DNA of 64,000 nucleotides from Vibrio mediterranei (GCF_900088415.1 NZ_FLLQ01000005.1:62001-126000); one strand, 5' to 3'; shown: positions 53,597 to 62,388, counted from the first letter of the stretch. Program-made: numbers and translations. Notes: a model not told the origin generated them from the sequence alone.

Positions 53597-54037
53597 TTAG
53601 TTGTTAGTCACGTACTGCAGAATCTCCACGATCTGTTGTGGTGTCTCAGCCCATGCCATTGCCGCGGCATCTACCTCTTTAAGAGGATGAATAATCCCTT
53701 CGTCGTGCAAAGTGATAAATGGTTTATCTAACGCGGCCAACATACCAGCATCAAACGCAGCATTCCATTGACGGTACTTGTCTCCAAACCTAACTACACC
53801 AATATCGCATTGTTTAATTAGGTTTTTAGTGCGAATCGCATTCACTTTCGATGATTGATGATCGCGCCAAAACTGGACGTCGTTAGATCTAAGGTGATCG
53901 CCCGCTGCATCGCTAGATTCATGATCCGTATTCGCGGAATAAAACTCGATATCTAACTTAAGCTCTGCAGCACCTGCGATGATTTGCTCACGCCAATCTG
54001 TATGAATCTCTCCGCTCAAATACACTTTCCAGCTCAT
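53597..54037 (-). CDS. ytoQ: YtoQ-family protein
   Basis: 146 residues. SWKVYLSGEIHTDWREQI at the N-terminus and RNDVQFWRDHQSSKVNAIRTKNLIKQCDIGVVRFGDKYRQWNAAFDAGMLAALDKPFI-type sequence match the conserved YtoQ family, a fold related to nucleoside 2-deoxyribosyltransferases. The enzyme activity is not established to my knowledge. It follows the ABM monooxygenase gene by 14 nt and is probably co-transcribed with it. Confidence 0.87.
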   Translation of the reverse strand: MSWKVYLSGEIHTDWREQIIAGAAELKLDIEFYSANTDHESSDAAGDHLRSNDVQFWRDHQSSKVNAIRTKNLIKQCDIGVVRFGDKYRQWNAAFDAGMLAALDKPFITLHDEGIIHPLKEVDAAAMAWAETPQQIVEILQYVTNN

Positions 54038-54051
54038 TTTATTTCCTTGTT

Positions 54052-54348
54052 TTATGGGTTTGTCGCAATCACATCAGCTCTTATCACCATGGTGTCGAGC
54101 ACCAAATCTGCAAGCAATTTACGACTGTCTAAATAGTGCGATGTCTGTTTATGTACCTGCAGTGCGTGCAGGTCTTGGTAGATTTCGTATAGGTAGAAAT
54201 CTTGGGGTGCTTCCTTATCTTGAATAACGTCAAACCGGTAACACTCAGGCTCGTTTGTCACTGAGGCTTTAGCATTTTCCATCATTACTGATTTGTAGTG
54301 CTCTTCGCTACCTGGTTTCACCCGATTTCGAACAATAATGCAATACAT
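54052..54348 (-). CDS. Antibiotic biosynthesis monooxygenase-like protein (LsrG/YgiN type)
   Basis: 98 residues from the ATG at 54348 (MYCIIVRNRVK...), chosen for the GGAGAGGG site; an in-frame start at 54381 would lie in the promoter region. An ABM fold: beta strand, helix (GSEEHYKSVMMENAKAS), EPECYRFDVIQD, FYLYEIYQDLHALQVHKQTSHY with the usual conserved His, and a C-terminal strand. Members act on quinones, autoinducer-2 derivatives and similar small molecules. Divergent from the VOC gene at 54435, with a perfect palindrome between them. Confidence 0.85.
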   Translation of the reverse strand: MYCIIVRNRVKPGSEEHYKSVMMENAKASVTNEPECYRFDVIQDKEAPQDFYLYEIYQDLHALQVHKQTSHYLDSRKLLADLVLDTMVIRADVIATNP

Positions 54349-54389
54349 CTTACCCTCTCCTTGGTATGAATTTGAAATCACATGTATTT

Positions 54390-54401
54390 ATTGTATACAA
54401 T
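54390..54401. promoter_or_regulatory. Perfect palindrome ATTGTATACAAT in the divergent promoter
   Basis: A 12-bp perfect palindrome centred between the divergent ABM and VOC genes, about 42 nt before the ABM start and 34 nt before the VOC start. TTGTATACAA is typical of operators of FCD-type GntR regulators, so it probably controls both genes. Confidence 0.6.
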
Positions 54402-54434
54402 TTGATTAAAAATAGAATACAAAGGATGTAAAGA

Positions 54435-54839
54435 ATGAAAAGACCTTCTCCATTTAATGGTATGAGACACATCGCGTTAGTAGTGGAAAAGTTTGAAGAG
54501 TGTGAAGCGTTTTATACCGATATCATGGGTATGGAAGTGTTAAGAAGAGCCAATGAAAACTTGGTGTACTTAACGTGTGGCAACGATAACCTATCATTAG
54601 GAAGAGCAAAAGCTCAGCGAGTCTGCTCACCCACTAGCGTCGACCATTTTGGATTTATCGTCAACAGCAAGGAAGAGCTTCAAGAATGGTACGAATTTAT
54701 GCAGGCGCGGGGCGTCACGCTATTAGACGAGCCCCACGACCATAGCGATGGCGCGCGGAGCTTTCATTGTAAAGATCCCGAGGGGCATGTCATTCAGCCC
54801 CTCTATCATCCTGTCGTTTCACCCCAAACGTTCATTTAG
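54435..54839 (+). CDS. VOC-family (glyoxalase/dioxygenase superfamily) protein
   Basis: 134 residues with the paired beta-alpha-beta-beta-beta modules of the vicinal oxygen chelate fold: MRHIALVVEKFEECEAFYTDIMGMEVLRR at the start and VDHFGFIVNSKEELQEWYEFM...RSFHCKDPEGHVIQPLYHP in the second half. Potential metal ligands are His in RHIAL, His in DHFGF and the residue in GHVIQ, where Gln stands in place of the usual Glu. Substrate unknown. It shares a divergent promoter with the ABM gene. Confidence 0.87.
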   Translation: MKRPSPFNGMRHIALVVEKFEECEAFYTDIMGMEVLRRANENLVYLTCGNDNLSLGRAKAQRVCSPTSVDHFGFIVNSKEELQEWYEFMQARGVTLLDEPHDHSDGARSFHCKDPEGHVIQPLYHPVVSPQTFI

Positions 54840-54884
54840 AGCACTTGGTGTATCTGATATTACTCTTAGTGACTGTATCGTCGC

Positions 54885-55421
54885 TTAAGCTTCAGATTTT
54901 TCGACTTTACGATGACCTTCTTGAAGATGTACAAAATCAACAAGGTCATCGCCAGATACTTGATATGCTTGCCCAAAGCCTTTAACGAAAAGACCTTGTT
55001 CTGCTTTCAAGTTAAATAGAATGAAGTCTTGTAGTTGACTTAGACCATCAATGATTTCACCAAAGCGATCTTGCATTTGAGCAATAACAGCTTGCCATTG
55101 CTCAGTATCGCGCTCAACAATGGACGCTACAGCGTCAAACGTCAGTCGCTTGCGTGCAAAAAGCTGTTTACTGTCGCTTTCATCTTCAATCATCATTAAA
55201 GATACATCAGGATTTTTCTCAAGGTTGCGAGCATGACGAGCAATCTGAGAGATCAGAACAAAGTATCCATCCTGATTTTGGACGTAAGGCGCATAACTAA
55301 CGTTTGGTCGTCCCTCTTCATCTACCGTTGCCAATTGAATGGTTTTACGTTCTTGACGAAACTCTTTGATTTCTGGGCCAAGTCGACCTTGTAAGCGTTC
55401 TTGCTTAACTTGTTGATCCAT
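54885..55421 (-). CDS. hutZ: Haem-degrading/utilisation protein HutZ
   Basis: 178 residues with the split-barrel FMN-binding-like fold of the HugZ/HutZ family (FRQERKTIQLATVDEEGRPNVSYAPYV at the start). The C-terminal VHLQEGHRKVEKS includes the His that ligates haem in HutZ. HutZ breaks down haem to release iron, receiving it from HutX. It is the last gene of hutWXZ, 59 nt after hutX. Confidence 0.95.
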   Translation of the reverse strand: MDQQVKQERLQGRLGPEIKEFRQERKTIQLATVDEEGRPNVSYAPYVQNQDGYFVLISQIARHARNLEKNPDVSLMMIEDESDSKQLFARKRLTFDAVASIVERDTEQWQAVIAQMQDRFGEIIDGLSQLQDFILFNLKAEQGLFVKGFGQAYQVSGDDLVDFVHLQEGHRKVEKSEA

Positions 55422-55480
55422 TATGAATTCCTCACTTTCTCTAATAATTATAATTCTAAATTTGAATTTTGGTTGAGCGT

Positions 55481-55990
55481 TTACTGGCTAGATAACCTTT
55501 GCTTAAGAGCGTTAAATTGCTCTACCTGCTCAGGGAATAGGACTCGCTTCTTGTCACGCCCTAGGTAAATCTTAAACACGTTATGACCTGTTTCATCGAA
55601 GAAACCAAAATAGTGGCTTTCGCTGCCCATAAAAGGTTTGCTTACCAAAGCCACTTTAGTAATTAGGTCGAGCTTCAAATGTCCATGAAGTTCCCCTTCC
55701 TTGCCCATCAGGTTGTAATAACCTCGAGCAACTTTACCTTTAGGGAACGGGGCTTTTACTTCAAAGATTGAGCCAAACGAATGAACTATTGTCGTCACAG
55801 GACCCCAAGTTGTTAATGATTCGAGTAACTCCTGTGCAACGCTGCCGTCTGCAATGGCAACCATCTCGCCTGGCAGTGCACAAACAACATCACATTCGGT
55901 CACTTGTAGCTTCTCAGCAATAGCCGCTGGCAATAGTGACGGTTCTTGTTCCAGTATCTCAGCAACTTGCTGTTTTAAACTTTTTGACAT
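55481..55990 (-). CDS. hutX: Cytoplasmic haem carrier protein HutX
   Basis: 169 residues. An N-terminal helical segment (KQQVAEILEQEPSLLPAAIAEKLQV) is followed by a HutX/ChuX-like haem-binding domain (FGSIFEVKAPFPKGKVARGYYNLMGKEGELHGHLKLDLI...MGSESHYFGFFDETGHNVFKIYLGRDKKR). It accepts haem in the cytoplasm and hands it to HutZ. The middle gene of hutWXZ, 35 nt after hutW. Confidence 0.94.
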   Translation of the reverse strand: MSKSLKQQVAEILEQEPSLLPAAIAEKLQVTECDVVCALPGEMVAIADGSVAQELLESLTTWGPVTTIVHSFGSIFEVKAPFPKGKVARGYYNLMGKEGELHGHLKLDLITKVALVSKPFMGSESHYFGFFDETGHNVFKIYLGRDKKRVLFPEQVEQFNALKQRLSSQ

Positions 55991-56025
55991 TTTATTTTCC
56001 GTGATAGGTTTCCAATATTTACAAG

Positions 56026-57447
56026 CTAGGAGGCCATCTTCGATGGATGTCCTTTACCACTTTGACCATGGCCGTGACCATGCGGATGTGTGTTCATACT
56101 TTTACGAGGGCTCAACGTATTAATCGCTTCAATGGCGCCCTGTGCGAGCGTCACAGCCCAGAAACTGCCAGCTAGAGTCAGCACCAGATAATCTTGTTCT
56201 AGCTCCACCAATCCATTTTTACTCCAAATAGCGAATAATGGTTTAAGCAGCTCGAACGTATCCTGCCCTTTGAAACTTGGTAGTGCACTGCGACGTACAA
56301 CACCACTATCGAAGCCCGCTTTGAGTGCCGCATTAATGGACTCAGTCGGCCCTTGCTTCACCATCATCGCAATCGTAGAACGACCACTCTTCATTGCGTC
56401 CATATACGCATCAAGTGAGCGATGATGCATCAACCCATAGCCACCAATGTTGCCACCCGCACCGCAACCAATAGGTAATACCTCAGCATAAGTTTTCGCC
56501 AAGCTGTTATATTGACTACGTTCACGATTGTCGCGAGCCCAATGGTTAACACTCAGTTGTTTAATATGATGCTTATCCATAAAGGCAACACCACGTTCGT
56601 ACATACTGGCTTTGTCCGGGGTTGTTGCCGGCGCGGGTATTCTTCCTTTCTCGACCATGTTTAGCATCGGTGCACTACCACCAACCACCAACTGATAAAG
56701 ATCCGCACCATGAGCTCCCGTATCCAAAAAGTCTTGTAAGTCTTGCTCAAACACATCCAAAGTTTGGTATGGAAGTCCGTAAAGCAAGTCAATGATTATC
56801 GGAGCCTCGTCCCTCGCACTTAACGCGGCAACTCGCTCCAGCACGACTTCACGGTCATCCAATCGCTTGGCGCTTCGGCGAACTTTAGTGTCAAAGCTCT
56901 GAATTCCGAACGAAAAACGGTTGAAGCCTCCTTCAAGTGCTTTATCAAACATCTCATCGGTGAAGCGGTTGGTTCGACCTTCAAGCGTTATTTCGCAATC
57001 AGTAGACAATGGAAATGAAGAACGAATAGTTTTGCCAAGTATCTCTACCTGATCTGGCGACAAATCCGTTGGCGTTCCACCGCCGATATACACAGCGTGA
57101 AATAATCCTGATTGCGTCCACGCCAAACGTGACTTTATTTCAATCTCCTTTAATAGAGCCTCGAAATAGTCATCAACAAGCTGGCGACTCGCTGCGTTTT
57201 GAAAAAAATTACAGAATGTACACCTAACCCGACAAAACGGGATATGGATATAGAGACACCGCTTATTTGCTTTAGACACAGAAGTAGACGTGATGTTCTC
57301 AAAAATCTGAGATTGCTGCTCAGCAGCGATTGGCATCGACATTCCTCCTGCATGAGGAGATGACTTTTTATTGAATGCAAAACGGAGTGGATCCGGCGTC
57401 GATATACCAAAATGAGAATCATTTAATTGATTCAAGTCAATTTTCAT
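56026..57447 (-). CDS. hutW: Anaerobic haem-utilisation radical SAM protein HutW
   Basis: 473 residues from the ATG at 57447 (MKIDLNQLND...); a TTG at 57459 is less likely. The radical SAM cluster motif CxxxCxxC lies in PFCRVRCTFCNFF, then YIGGGTPTDLS and EGRTNRFT as in HemN/HemW-like proteins. HutW/ChuW enzymes open haem under anaerobic conditions by radical methyl chemistry. The tail is His-rich (HPHGHGHGQSGKGH), perhaps binding metal. It is the first gene of hutWXZ and is divergent from tonB. A Fur-like site overlaps its first codons. Confidence 0.94.
   Translation of the reverse strand: MKIDLNQLNDSHFGISTPDPLRFAFNKKSSPHAGGMSMPIAAEQQSQIFENITSTSVSKANKRCLYIHIPFCRVRCTFCNFFQNAASRQLVDDYFEALLKEIEIKSRLAWTQSGLFHAVYIGGGTPTDLSPDQVEILGKTIRSSFPLSTDCEITLEGRTNRFTDEMFDKALEGGFNRFSFGIQSFDTKVRRSAKRLDDREVVLERVAALSARDEAPIIIDLLYGLPYQTLDVFEQDLQDFLDTGAHGADLYQLVVGGSAPMLNMVEKGRIPAPATTPDKASMYERGVAFMDKHHIKQLSVNHWARDNRERSQYNSLAKTYAEVLPIGCGAGGNIGGYGLMHHRSLDAYMDAMKSGRSTIAMMVKQGPTESINAALKAGFDSGVVRRSALPSFKGQDTFELLKPLFAIWSKNGLVELEQDYLVLTLAGSFWAVTLAQGAIEAINTLSPRKSMNTHPHGHGHGQSGKGHPSKMAS
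57408..57426. promoter_or_regulatory. Fur-like box within the start of hutW
   Basis: CAAAATGAGAATCATTTAA matches the 19-bp Fur consensus at about 13 positions, including the AATGA...TCATT core. It lies ~22-40 nt inside hutW, where bound Fur would block elongation or a leader promoter. Confidence 0.5.
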
Positions 57448-57521
57448 AGCTAGTCTCAAAAGAGTTCAAAGCCCGTTAAACAAAGGGCTAATCCAAAACT
57501 CAAATGATCATAAATAGACTT

Positions 57522-57543
57522 AAATGATAATGCAATTGATAAT
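57522..57543. promoter_or_regulatory. Fur-like box in the hutW-tonB divergent promoter
   Basis: AAATGATAATGCAATTGATAAT contains two GATAAT-type repeats typical of overlapping Fur hexamers, about 70 nt upstream of tonB, with further AATTGAT repeats following. Iron repression of both haem operons is expected. Confidence 0.6.
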
Positions 57544-57611
57544 TGATCTTATTTTCATTGTAATACATAATCTCACTTGTGAATTGATTTGAGGGATAGG
57601 CTGGAGTTGTT

Positions 57612-58370
57612 GTGAATATTACCCGCTATGTTGTTGCTGGCGTTGTTTCTGTTGCCTTACATATGAGCTTAATGCTGGCTCATAAAGAACAACAAGTCTT
57701 CGCAATGCCTTCTGGAAGCACTTCTCAATCTGTCTCTCTTAACTTTGTCGCTCCAAAAGCATCTCCAACAGAGAAGCCATCCGAACAGCAAAAAACAGAC
57801 CCTACTCCGCAAGAAAAACCGGTAGTGAAGGAAACAGCTCCCGAAGTGGTTAAGAAAGAGGTGGTGAAAAAGAAGCCGCAACCCGTTAAGAAACCTGAAC
57901 CGAAGAAAGTGGTTAAGAAGCCTCAACCTAAACCAGCTCCTAAGAAAAAGCCTGTCGAAAAGGTGGTGAAGCAGGAAAAAACCAAACCACTGAAGCCAGA
58001 GAAAACCGAACAGAAGAAAGTAGATAAAGCACCATCTAGCTCTGACAGTGCGCCTAAAGCGGTCGTAAACAGTGGTGTCAGCAGCGAACCCATTTTGGTG
58101 ACTGAACCAGCGTTCCTATCAAAACCAGTGCAACCGCGCTACCCGCGTATTGCCCGTAAACGTGGCATTGAAGGTGTTGCAACGTACGAAATTTGGCTAG
58201 ATGAAAAGGGTCGACAAGTAAAACAGGTGCTTATCTCCTCTTCTGGCGCGACTATCTTAGATAAATCTGCGCTCGACGCTATCAAACAATGGCAATTCTC
58301 TACACATACTGTCAACGGTGTGGCGATGGCACATCGAATTCAAATACCCGTTCGTTTTAAATTGGATTAA
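57612..58370 (+). CDS. tonB: Energy transducer TonB
   Basis: 252 residues from a GTG with GGAG upstream. An N-terminal membrane anchor (~5-22) with the conserved SxxxH-like segment (SVALHMSLML) precedes a long Pro/Lys/Glu/Val-rich periplasmic spacer (~50-145) and the C-terminal TonB domain (~165-252: PVQPRYPRIARKRGIEGVATYEIWLDEKGRQVKQV...LDKSALDAIKQWQF) that contacts TonB boxes. It couples ExbBD proton flow to haem receptor opening. First gene of tonB-exbBD-hutBCD (the V. cholerae tonB1-type cluster). Confidence 0.95.
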   Translation: MNITRYVVAGVVSVALHMSLMLAHKEQQVFAMPSGSTSQSVSLNFVAPKASPTEKPSEQQKTDPTPQEKPVVKETAPEVVKKEVVKKKPQPVKKPEPKKVVKKPQPKPAPKKKPVEKVVKQEKTKPLKPEKTEQKKVDKAPSSSDSAPKAVVNSGVSSEPILVTEPAFLSKPVQPRYPRIARKRGIEGVATYEIWLDEKGRQVKQVLISSSGATILDKSALDAIKQWQFSTHTVNGVAMAHRIQIPVRFKLD

Positions 58371-58372
58371 TC

Positions 58373-59071
58373 ATGGAACAACTGCATTATCTCGAAGAGC
58401 AACTTGGCTTGATGGCATGGCCACTTATCATCTGCTCTGCCTTAACCGCAATGATCATCATCGAGCGTCTATTTCAAATCGCAATTAGTAGCGGTGTAGG
58501 AAAGAGTGCTATTCGACAAGAGCTCAATCAAGCATCTCCGGTAAACGAAAAAGAGATCGAAGCACTGGCGAAAGATTTAGTTCAGAAACGCCCGCTTCTT
58601 TACAAAGGCGTGGCAATGCTCCTCGCACACCACTCATTTGCCAAATCACTTCGAGAAGACGCTGCTTCCATTTGGCTGCAAGATAAACGTCACCAACTCC
58701 ACTCAGGACTACGCATTTTAGGATTGATCGGTGTTATCAGCCCGCTTATTGGCCTTCTTGGTACTGTGCTAGGTCTAATTGAGATGTTCAAAGGTATTGC
58801 GGCTGCCTCAGGCAACGTCACCCCGAATGATCTGGCTGACGGTCTTGGGCTGGCAATGAGAACCACTGCGGCAGGTCTCATCATTGCACTACCTGCTATC
58901 GCAGGTTCACAACTCATTGGTCTGTGGGCTGACAGAATTGTTGCCAAACTTGAGCACACTCTTAACTACGTTAACTTATGGTTAGAAGGCGTGGAAATGC
59001 AGCACTCTGATAAAGATCCACTCGTTGTAGACAATATCGATAAACTGCCAGCGAGAGCGGCACATGATTAA
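58373..59071 (+). CDS. exbB: Proton-channel protein ExbB
   Basis: 232 residues, three TM helices (~15-32, ~110-135, ~155-180) with MotA/TolQ/ExbB features (LGLIGVISPLIGLLGTVLGLIEMFKGIA, GLGLAMRTTAAGLIIALPAIAG). It forms the pentameric channel around ExbD that powers TonB. Starts 2 nt after tonB and overlaps exbD by 8 nt. Confidence 0.96.
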   Translation: MEQLHYLEEQLGLMAWPLIICSALTAMIIIERLFQIAISSGVGKSAIRQELNQASPVNEKEIEALAKDLVQKRPLLYKGVAMLLAHHSFAKSLREDAASIWLQDKRHQLHSGLRILGLIGVISPLIGLLGTVLGLIEMFKGIAAASGNVTPNDLADGLGLAMRTTAAGLIIALPAIAGSQLIGLWADRIVAKLEHTLNYVNLWLEGVEMQHSDKDPLVVDNIDKLPARAAHD

Positions 59072-59480
59072 AGTCAGCCAAAACCACCAGCAGAGTTCGC
59101 TCTATCCTGATTTGACCCCACTTCTCGACATCATCTTCATTGTTATGGTGTTTCTGATGTTGACGGCATCTGTTCGTTTAGAGTCACTGCAAGTCGACTT
59201 ACCCACTACCGAGTCCTCTGCCGTTTCTGAGGTAGATACGCAGTCCATTACGGTCAACATTCTGGCTCAAGAGCCCTATTGGGCTATAGATGGTAAACAC
59301 TATATCGACTGGGAAAACTTCAAATTGGCTTTACTCGAACAATCCAGTTCAAGCAAAAGCCCAATCATTATTGGAGCAGAGAAAACGGCAGACGTTCAAC
59401 ATCTCGTGCAACTACTCGCTTTTATGCAAGAGAACGGTATACCAGCGACCCAACTGCTCACCGACGAACCAACAGACTAA
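59064..59480 (+). CDS. exbD: ExbD, proton-motive TonB-system subunit
   Basis: 138 residues. A single TM helix (~18-38) carries the proton-path Asp in LTPLLDIIFIVMVFLML, followed by a periplasmic domain with the ExbD/TolR pattern. It works with ExbB and TonB, and begins inside the end of exbB. Confidence 0.96.
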   Translation: MIKVSQNHQQSSLYPDLTPLLDIIFIVMVFLMLTASVRLESLQVDLPTTESSAVSEVDTQSITVNILAQEPYWAIDGKHYIDWENFKLALLEQSSSSKSPIIIGAEKTADVQHLVQLLAFMQENGIPATQLLTDEPTD

Positions 59481-59525
59481 TAATGACTCAAGTTAAGAAT
59501 CACACCAATTAACAAGGACTATTCA

Positions 59526-60380
59526 ATGAACAAAACGCTTAAAAACCTGATGTTGGTTGGCGCACTTTCCACTATTCCTGCGGTTTTCTCTAGCGCAACT
59601 GCAGCAGAAAAAATCGTCAGCGCTGGCGCATCCGTAACTGAGCTGATTTACGCGCTAGATGCTCAATCTAAACTCGTGGGGGTTGATGTAACAAGTGTTA
59701 CGCCAGAGGGAACCACTATTCCCAAGGTTGGCTACCATCGCGCTCTTTCTGCGGAGGGACTATTGGCACTAGAACCGACTCTGGTTATTGGTTCCGATGA
59801 GATGGGACCAAAACCAGCGCTCGACCAGCTAAGTCGTGTGGGTGTTGACGTTGAGGTGGTCGATACGTCTTCAACCATCGAAGGGCTGAATCATCGTATA
59901 GACCAGATAGCCAAGCTAACTAACAGCGAAGCAAAGGTTGGTGAACTAAAAGAAAAAGTAGCTCAGCAAGTAGAGGCACTCAACAGTAACCAGCCTAGTC
60001 AATCCAACATGAAAAAAGTGCTATTCCTTCTGATTCACGAAGGACGCCCGGCTAACGTTGCAGGTAATGGTACTACTCCAGACGCCATCATTAAGCTTGC
60101 AGGAGGTATCAATCCAGCGGCTAGCCAAATTGATTCGTACAAACCGCTATCTAATGAAGCCATGGTAGAAATGCAACCTGATGTGATTCTTGTGAGCGGT
60201 AGAAGCTACGAGAAAATGGGCGGAAGTGATGCGGTATTAAAAGCGCTCCCTCTGCTAGCCGCAACTCCAGCTGGGAAAAATGGTGACATCGTGACGATTG
60301 ATGGCCATGCCCTTGTTGGTGGATTAGGTCTCAAGAGCTTGGCGGAAGCCAAACGCATTAATGAACTACTTTATCCATAA
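59526..60380 (+). CDS. hutB: Haem ABC transporter periplasmic binding protein HutB
   Basis: 284 residues with a signal peptide (1-27, ...SATAA-EK). A class III binding-protein fold (IVSAGASVTELIYALDAQSKLVGVDVTSVTPEG, AEGLLALEPTLVIGSDEMGP, MQPDVILVSGRSYE) of the FepB/HmuT type. It binds haem in the periplasm and passes it to HutCD. It lies 45 nt after exbD and is followed by a hairpin before hutC that may raise its relative expression. Confidence 0.94.
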   Translation: MNKTLKNLMLVGALSTIPAVFSSATAAEKIVSAGASVTELIYALDAQSKLVGVDVTSVTPEGTTIPKVGYHRALSAEGLLALEPTLVIGSDEMGPKPALDQLSRVGVDVEVVDTSSTIEGLNHRIDQIAKLTNSEAKVGELKEKVAQQVEALNSNQPSQSNMKKVLFLLIHEGRPANVAGNGTTPDAIIKLAGGINPAASQIDSYKPLSNEAMVEMQPDVILVSGRSYEKMGGSDAVLKALPLLAATPAGKNGDIVTIDGHALVGGLGLKSLAEAKRINELLYP

Positions 60381-60388
60381 TCACCATA

Positions 60389-60415
60389 ACAGCGTGGTGT
60401 TTGCCGCCACGCTGT
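60389..60415 (+). terminator. Intra-operon hairpin between hutB and hutC
   Basis: ACAGCGTGG (60389-60397) pairs perfectly with CCACGCTGT (60407-60415). No T-run follows, so it probably protects the hutB mRNA end or attenuates rather than terminates fully. Confidence 0.55.
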
Positions 60416-60442
60416 GACCTTTGAAAGAGATATTCAACTTTT

Positions 60443-61477
60443 ATGTTAAGACGGTTCTCTAATACCTACGTTTTCGGCGGCTTCGCAGTTTTACTCTTCT
60501 TTTCTGCTGTTTACTCGATAACAGTTGGTCCAATGAATATTACTATTATGGACAGCGTTATTGCGCTCACTAGTCGAAGCAATACCCTAGCCCCGCATAT
60601 CAATTTGATTATTCACGATATCCGATTACCTCGAACCATGCTTTGTATGTTTGTTGGAGCTATTTTAGCGGTATGTGGGACGGTCATGCAGGGTTTGTTT
60701 CGCAACCCACTTGCGGAGCCAGGTATTATAGGCGTCTCCGCCGGAGCTTCTCTTGGCGGAGCGATTGCGATTGTAGGTTTTTCAATAATCGGTGTTGAGT
60801 TTCCTCAGTTTATGGCTTTAGCTGTCGTGCCTGTTTTCGCGTTTTTTGGTGGCGCACTGACAACTCTACTCGTATACAAACTTGGCACTAGCAAATTTGG
60901 AACGTCGGTAACTATTATGTTGCTTGCTGGGGTGGCTATTAGCGCACTTTCTGGCGCTGGTATCGGTTTTCTTAACTTCGTTGCCGACGATCAAATGTTG
61001 CGCGATCTTTCCTTATGGTCAATGGGCTCATTAGCAGGAGCAACTTGGGGCAAAATTGCTTTATCAGCCGTTACACTTATCGGGTTATTTTACTTTTTCT
61101 ATAAAAAAGCAATGTCGTTAAATGCTCTACTTCTTGGGGAATCAGAAGCAAAACACCTTGGTATCCCAGTTCAAAAGCTCAAACGTCAATTGATTTTGCT
61201 TACTGCTGTTGGGGTGGGTGTCACCGTGAGTGTCTCGGGCATGATTGGGTTTATCGGGCTAGTCATTCCACATCTAGGACGCATGTTGTGTGGCCCAGAT
61301 CATCGCACTTTACTACCACTGTCTGCTTTGTTGGGAGCGTTACTGATGACCGCAGCTGACATGTTTGCTCGGGTTGCGGTTGCTCCAGCAGAACTACCCG
61401 TAGGGATCGTGACCGCCATTATCGGCGCCCCCTTCTTTCTCTACTTACTATTCCAGCAGAAAGGGAAAATCTTATGA
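60443..61477 (+). CDS. hutC: Haem ABC transporter permease HutC
   Basis: 344 residues, about ten TM helices, FecCD/BtuC family (RLPRTMLCMFVGAILAVCGTVMQGLFRNPLAEPGIIGVSAGASLG; GMIGFIGLVIPHLGRMLCGPDHR coupling region). It moves haem through the inner membrane with HutB and HutD, and overlaps hutD by 4 nt. Confidence 0.95.
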   Translation: MLRRFSNTYVFGGFAVLLFFSAVYSITVGPMNITIMDSVIALTSRSNTLAPHINLIIHDIRLPRTMLCMFVGAILAVCGTVMQGLFRNPLAEPGIIGVSAGASLGGAIAIVGFSIIGVEFPQFMALAVVPVFAFFGGALTTLLVYKLGTSKFGTSVTIMLLAGVAISALSGAGIGFLNFVADDQMLRDLSLWSMGSLAGATWGKIALSAVTLIGLFYFFYKKAMSLNALLLGESEAKHLGIPVQKLKRQLILLTAVGVGVTVSVSGMIGFIGLVIPHLGRMLCGPDHRTLLPLSALLGALLMTAADMFARVAVAPAELPVGIVTAIIGAPFFLYLLFQQKGKIL

Positions 61478-62310
61478 GTGTTACTACGGTAGATACGATG
61501 GCAATATCACAGTCTTCAATGTTAACCAAAGAAAAATCCCCCGCCATATCTGCTAATGATGTCAGTGTCAGCTTTGGTGAGCGGGTGATTTTGGACAACG
61601 TAAGTATTGAGTTGAATTCGGGAGAAGTTACCACTTTGCTAGGCCCGAATGGTGCCGGAAAAAGCACCTTGTTAAAGCTGCTTTGTGGTGAAACAGAATC
61701 TGAGGCCGATGTCGCTTACTTTGGTCAATCAAGAAAACAATGGAACCCCAAAACTCTATCAAAGCATTTGGGCTTATTGCCTCAACACAGTACGTTATCT
61801 TTTCCTTTTCTTGCTTCGGAAGTAGTCGAACTTGGAGCCATTCCGCTTGATATGGCTAATAAGGACACCAAAAAGCTTGCTTTACATTACATGCAACAGG
61901 CCGACGTAGCACATTTGGCGAATCGCCTCTATCCTTCGCTGTCAGGTGGCGAAAAGCAGCGAGTTCACCTAGCTCGTGTTCTAACTCAATTGCATCTTTC
62001 TGGCGACAAGAAGATCCTAATGCTTGATGAACCAACATCTGCACTTGACCTTGCGCATCAACACAACACATTAGCTATCGCCCGTGAGCTAGCTGACAAC
62101 CACAACACTGCGGTAGTAGTTGTTTTGCACGACTTGAATCTCGCCTCTCAGTACTCCGATAGAATCGTTATTTTACACAACGGCAAATTGGTAGCCGATG
62201 GTGCTCCAAAAAATGCCATCAATAGTGAGATGATTGAGCGAGTATATGGCTACAAAACCATTATTACTCGACATCCGCAACTTGGCTTTCCGGTCGTATT
62301 AGCAAGTTGA
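61474..62310 (+). CDS. hutD: Haem ABC transporter ATPase HutD (HmuV-like)
   Basis: 278 residues. Walker A GPNGAGKST, signature LSGGEKQR, Walker B ILMLDEPTSALD and H-loop VVLHDLN are all present. A short N-terminal extension (~25 residues) precedes the ABC domain; a later start is possible, but the 4-nt overlap with hutC supports the first ATG. It energises haem import through HutC. Last gene of the haem operon. Confidence 0.94.
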   Translation: MSVTTVDTMAISQSSMLTKEKSPAISANDVSVSFGERVILDNVSIELNSGEVTTLLGPNGAGKSTLLKLLCGETESEADVAYFGQSRKQWNPKTLSKHLGLLPQHSTLSFPFLASEVVELGAIPLDMANKDTKKLALHYMQQADVAHLANRLYPSLSGGEKQRVHLARVLTQLHLSGDKKILMLDEPTSALDLAHQHNTLAIARELADNHNTAVVVVLHDLNLASQYSDRIVILHNGKLVADGAPKNAINSEMIERVYGYKTIITRHPQLGFPVVLAS

Positions 62311-62343
62311 TTAGACTGACAACTATTGGTTTTCATCAGCAAT

Positions 62344-62375
62344 AAAAAAACCGCTTGTGAACAAGCGGTTTTTTT
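62344..62375. terminator. Bidirectional terminator between hutD and tetR
   Basis: A 14-bp perfect stem AAAAAAACCGCTTG (62344-62357) / CAAGCGGTTTTTTT (62362-62375) with loop TGAA, between convergent genes. Confidence 0.92.
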
Positions 62376-62388
62376 ATGCGAGCGTTGG

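Noticed and set aside
57780-58030. Repetitive AAG/CCN-rich tract
   Set aside because: It is the Lys/Pro/Glu/Val spacer of TonB, not a DNA repeat element.
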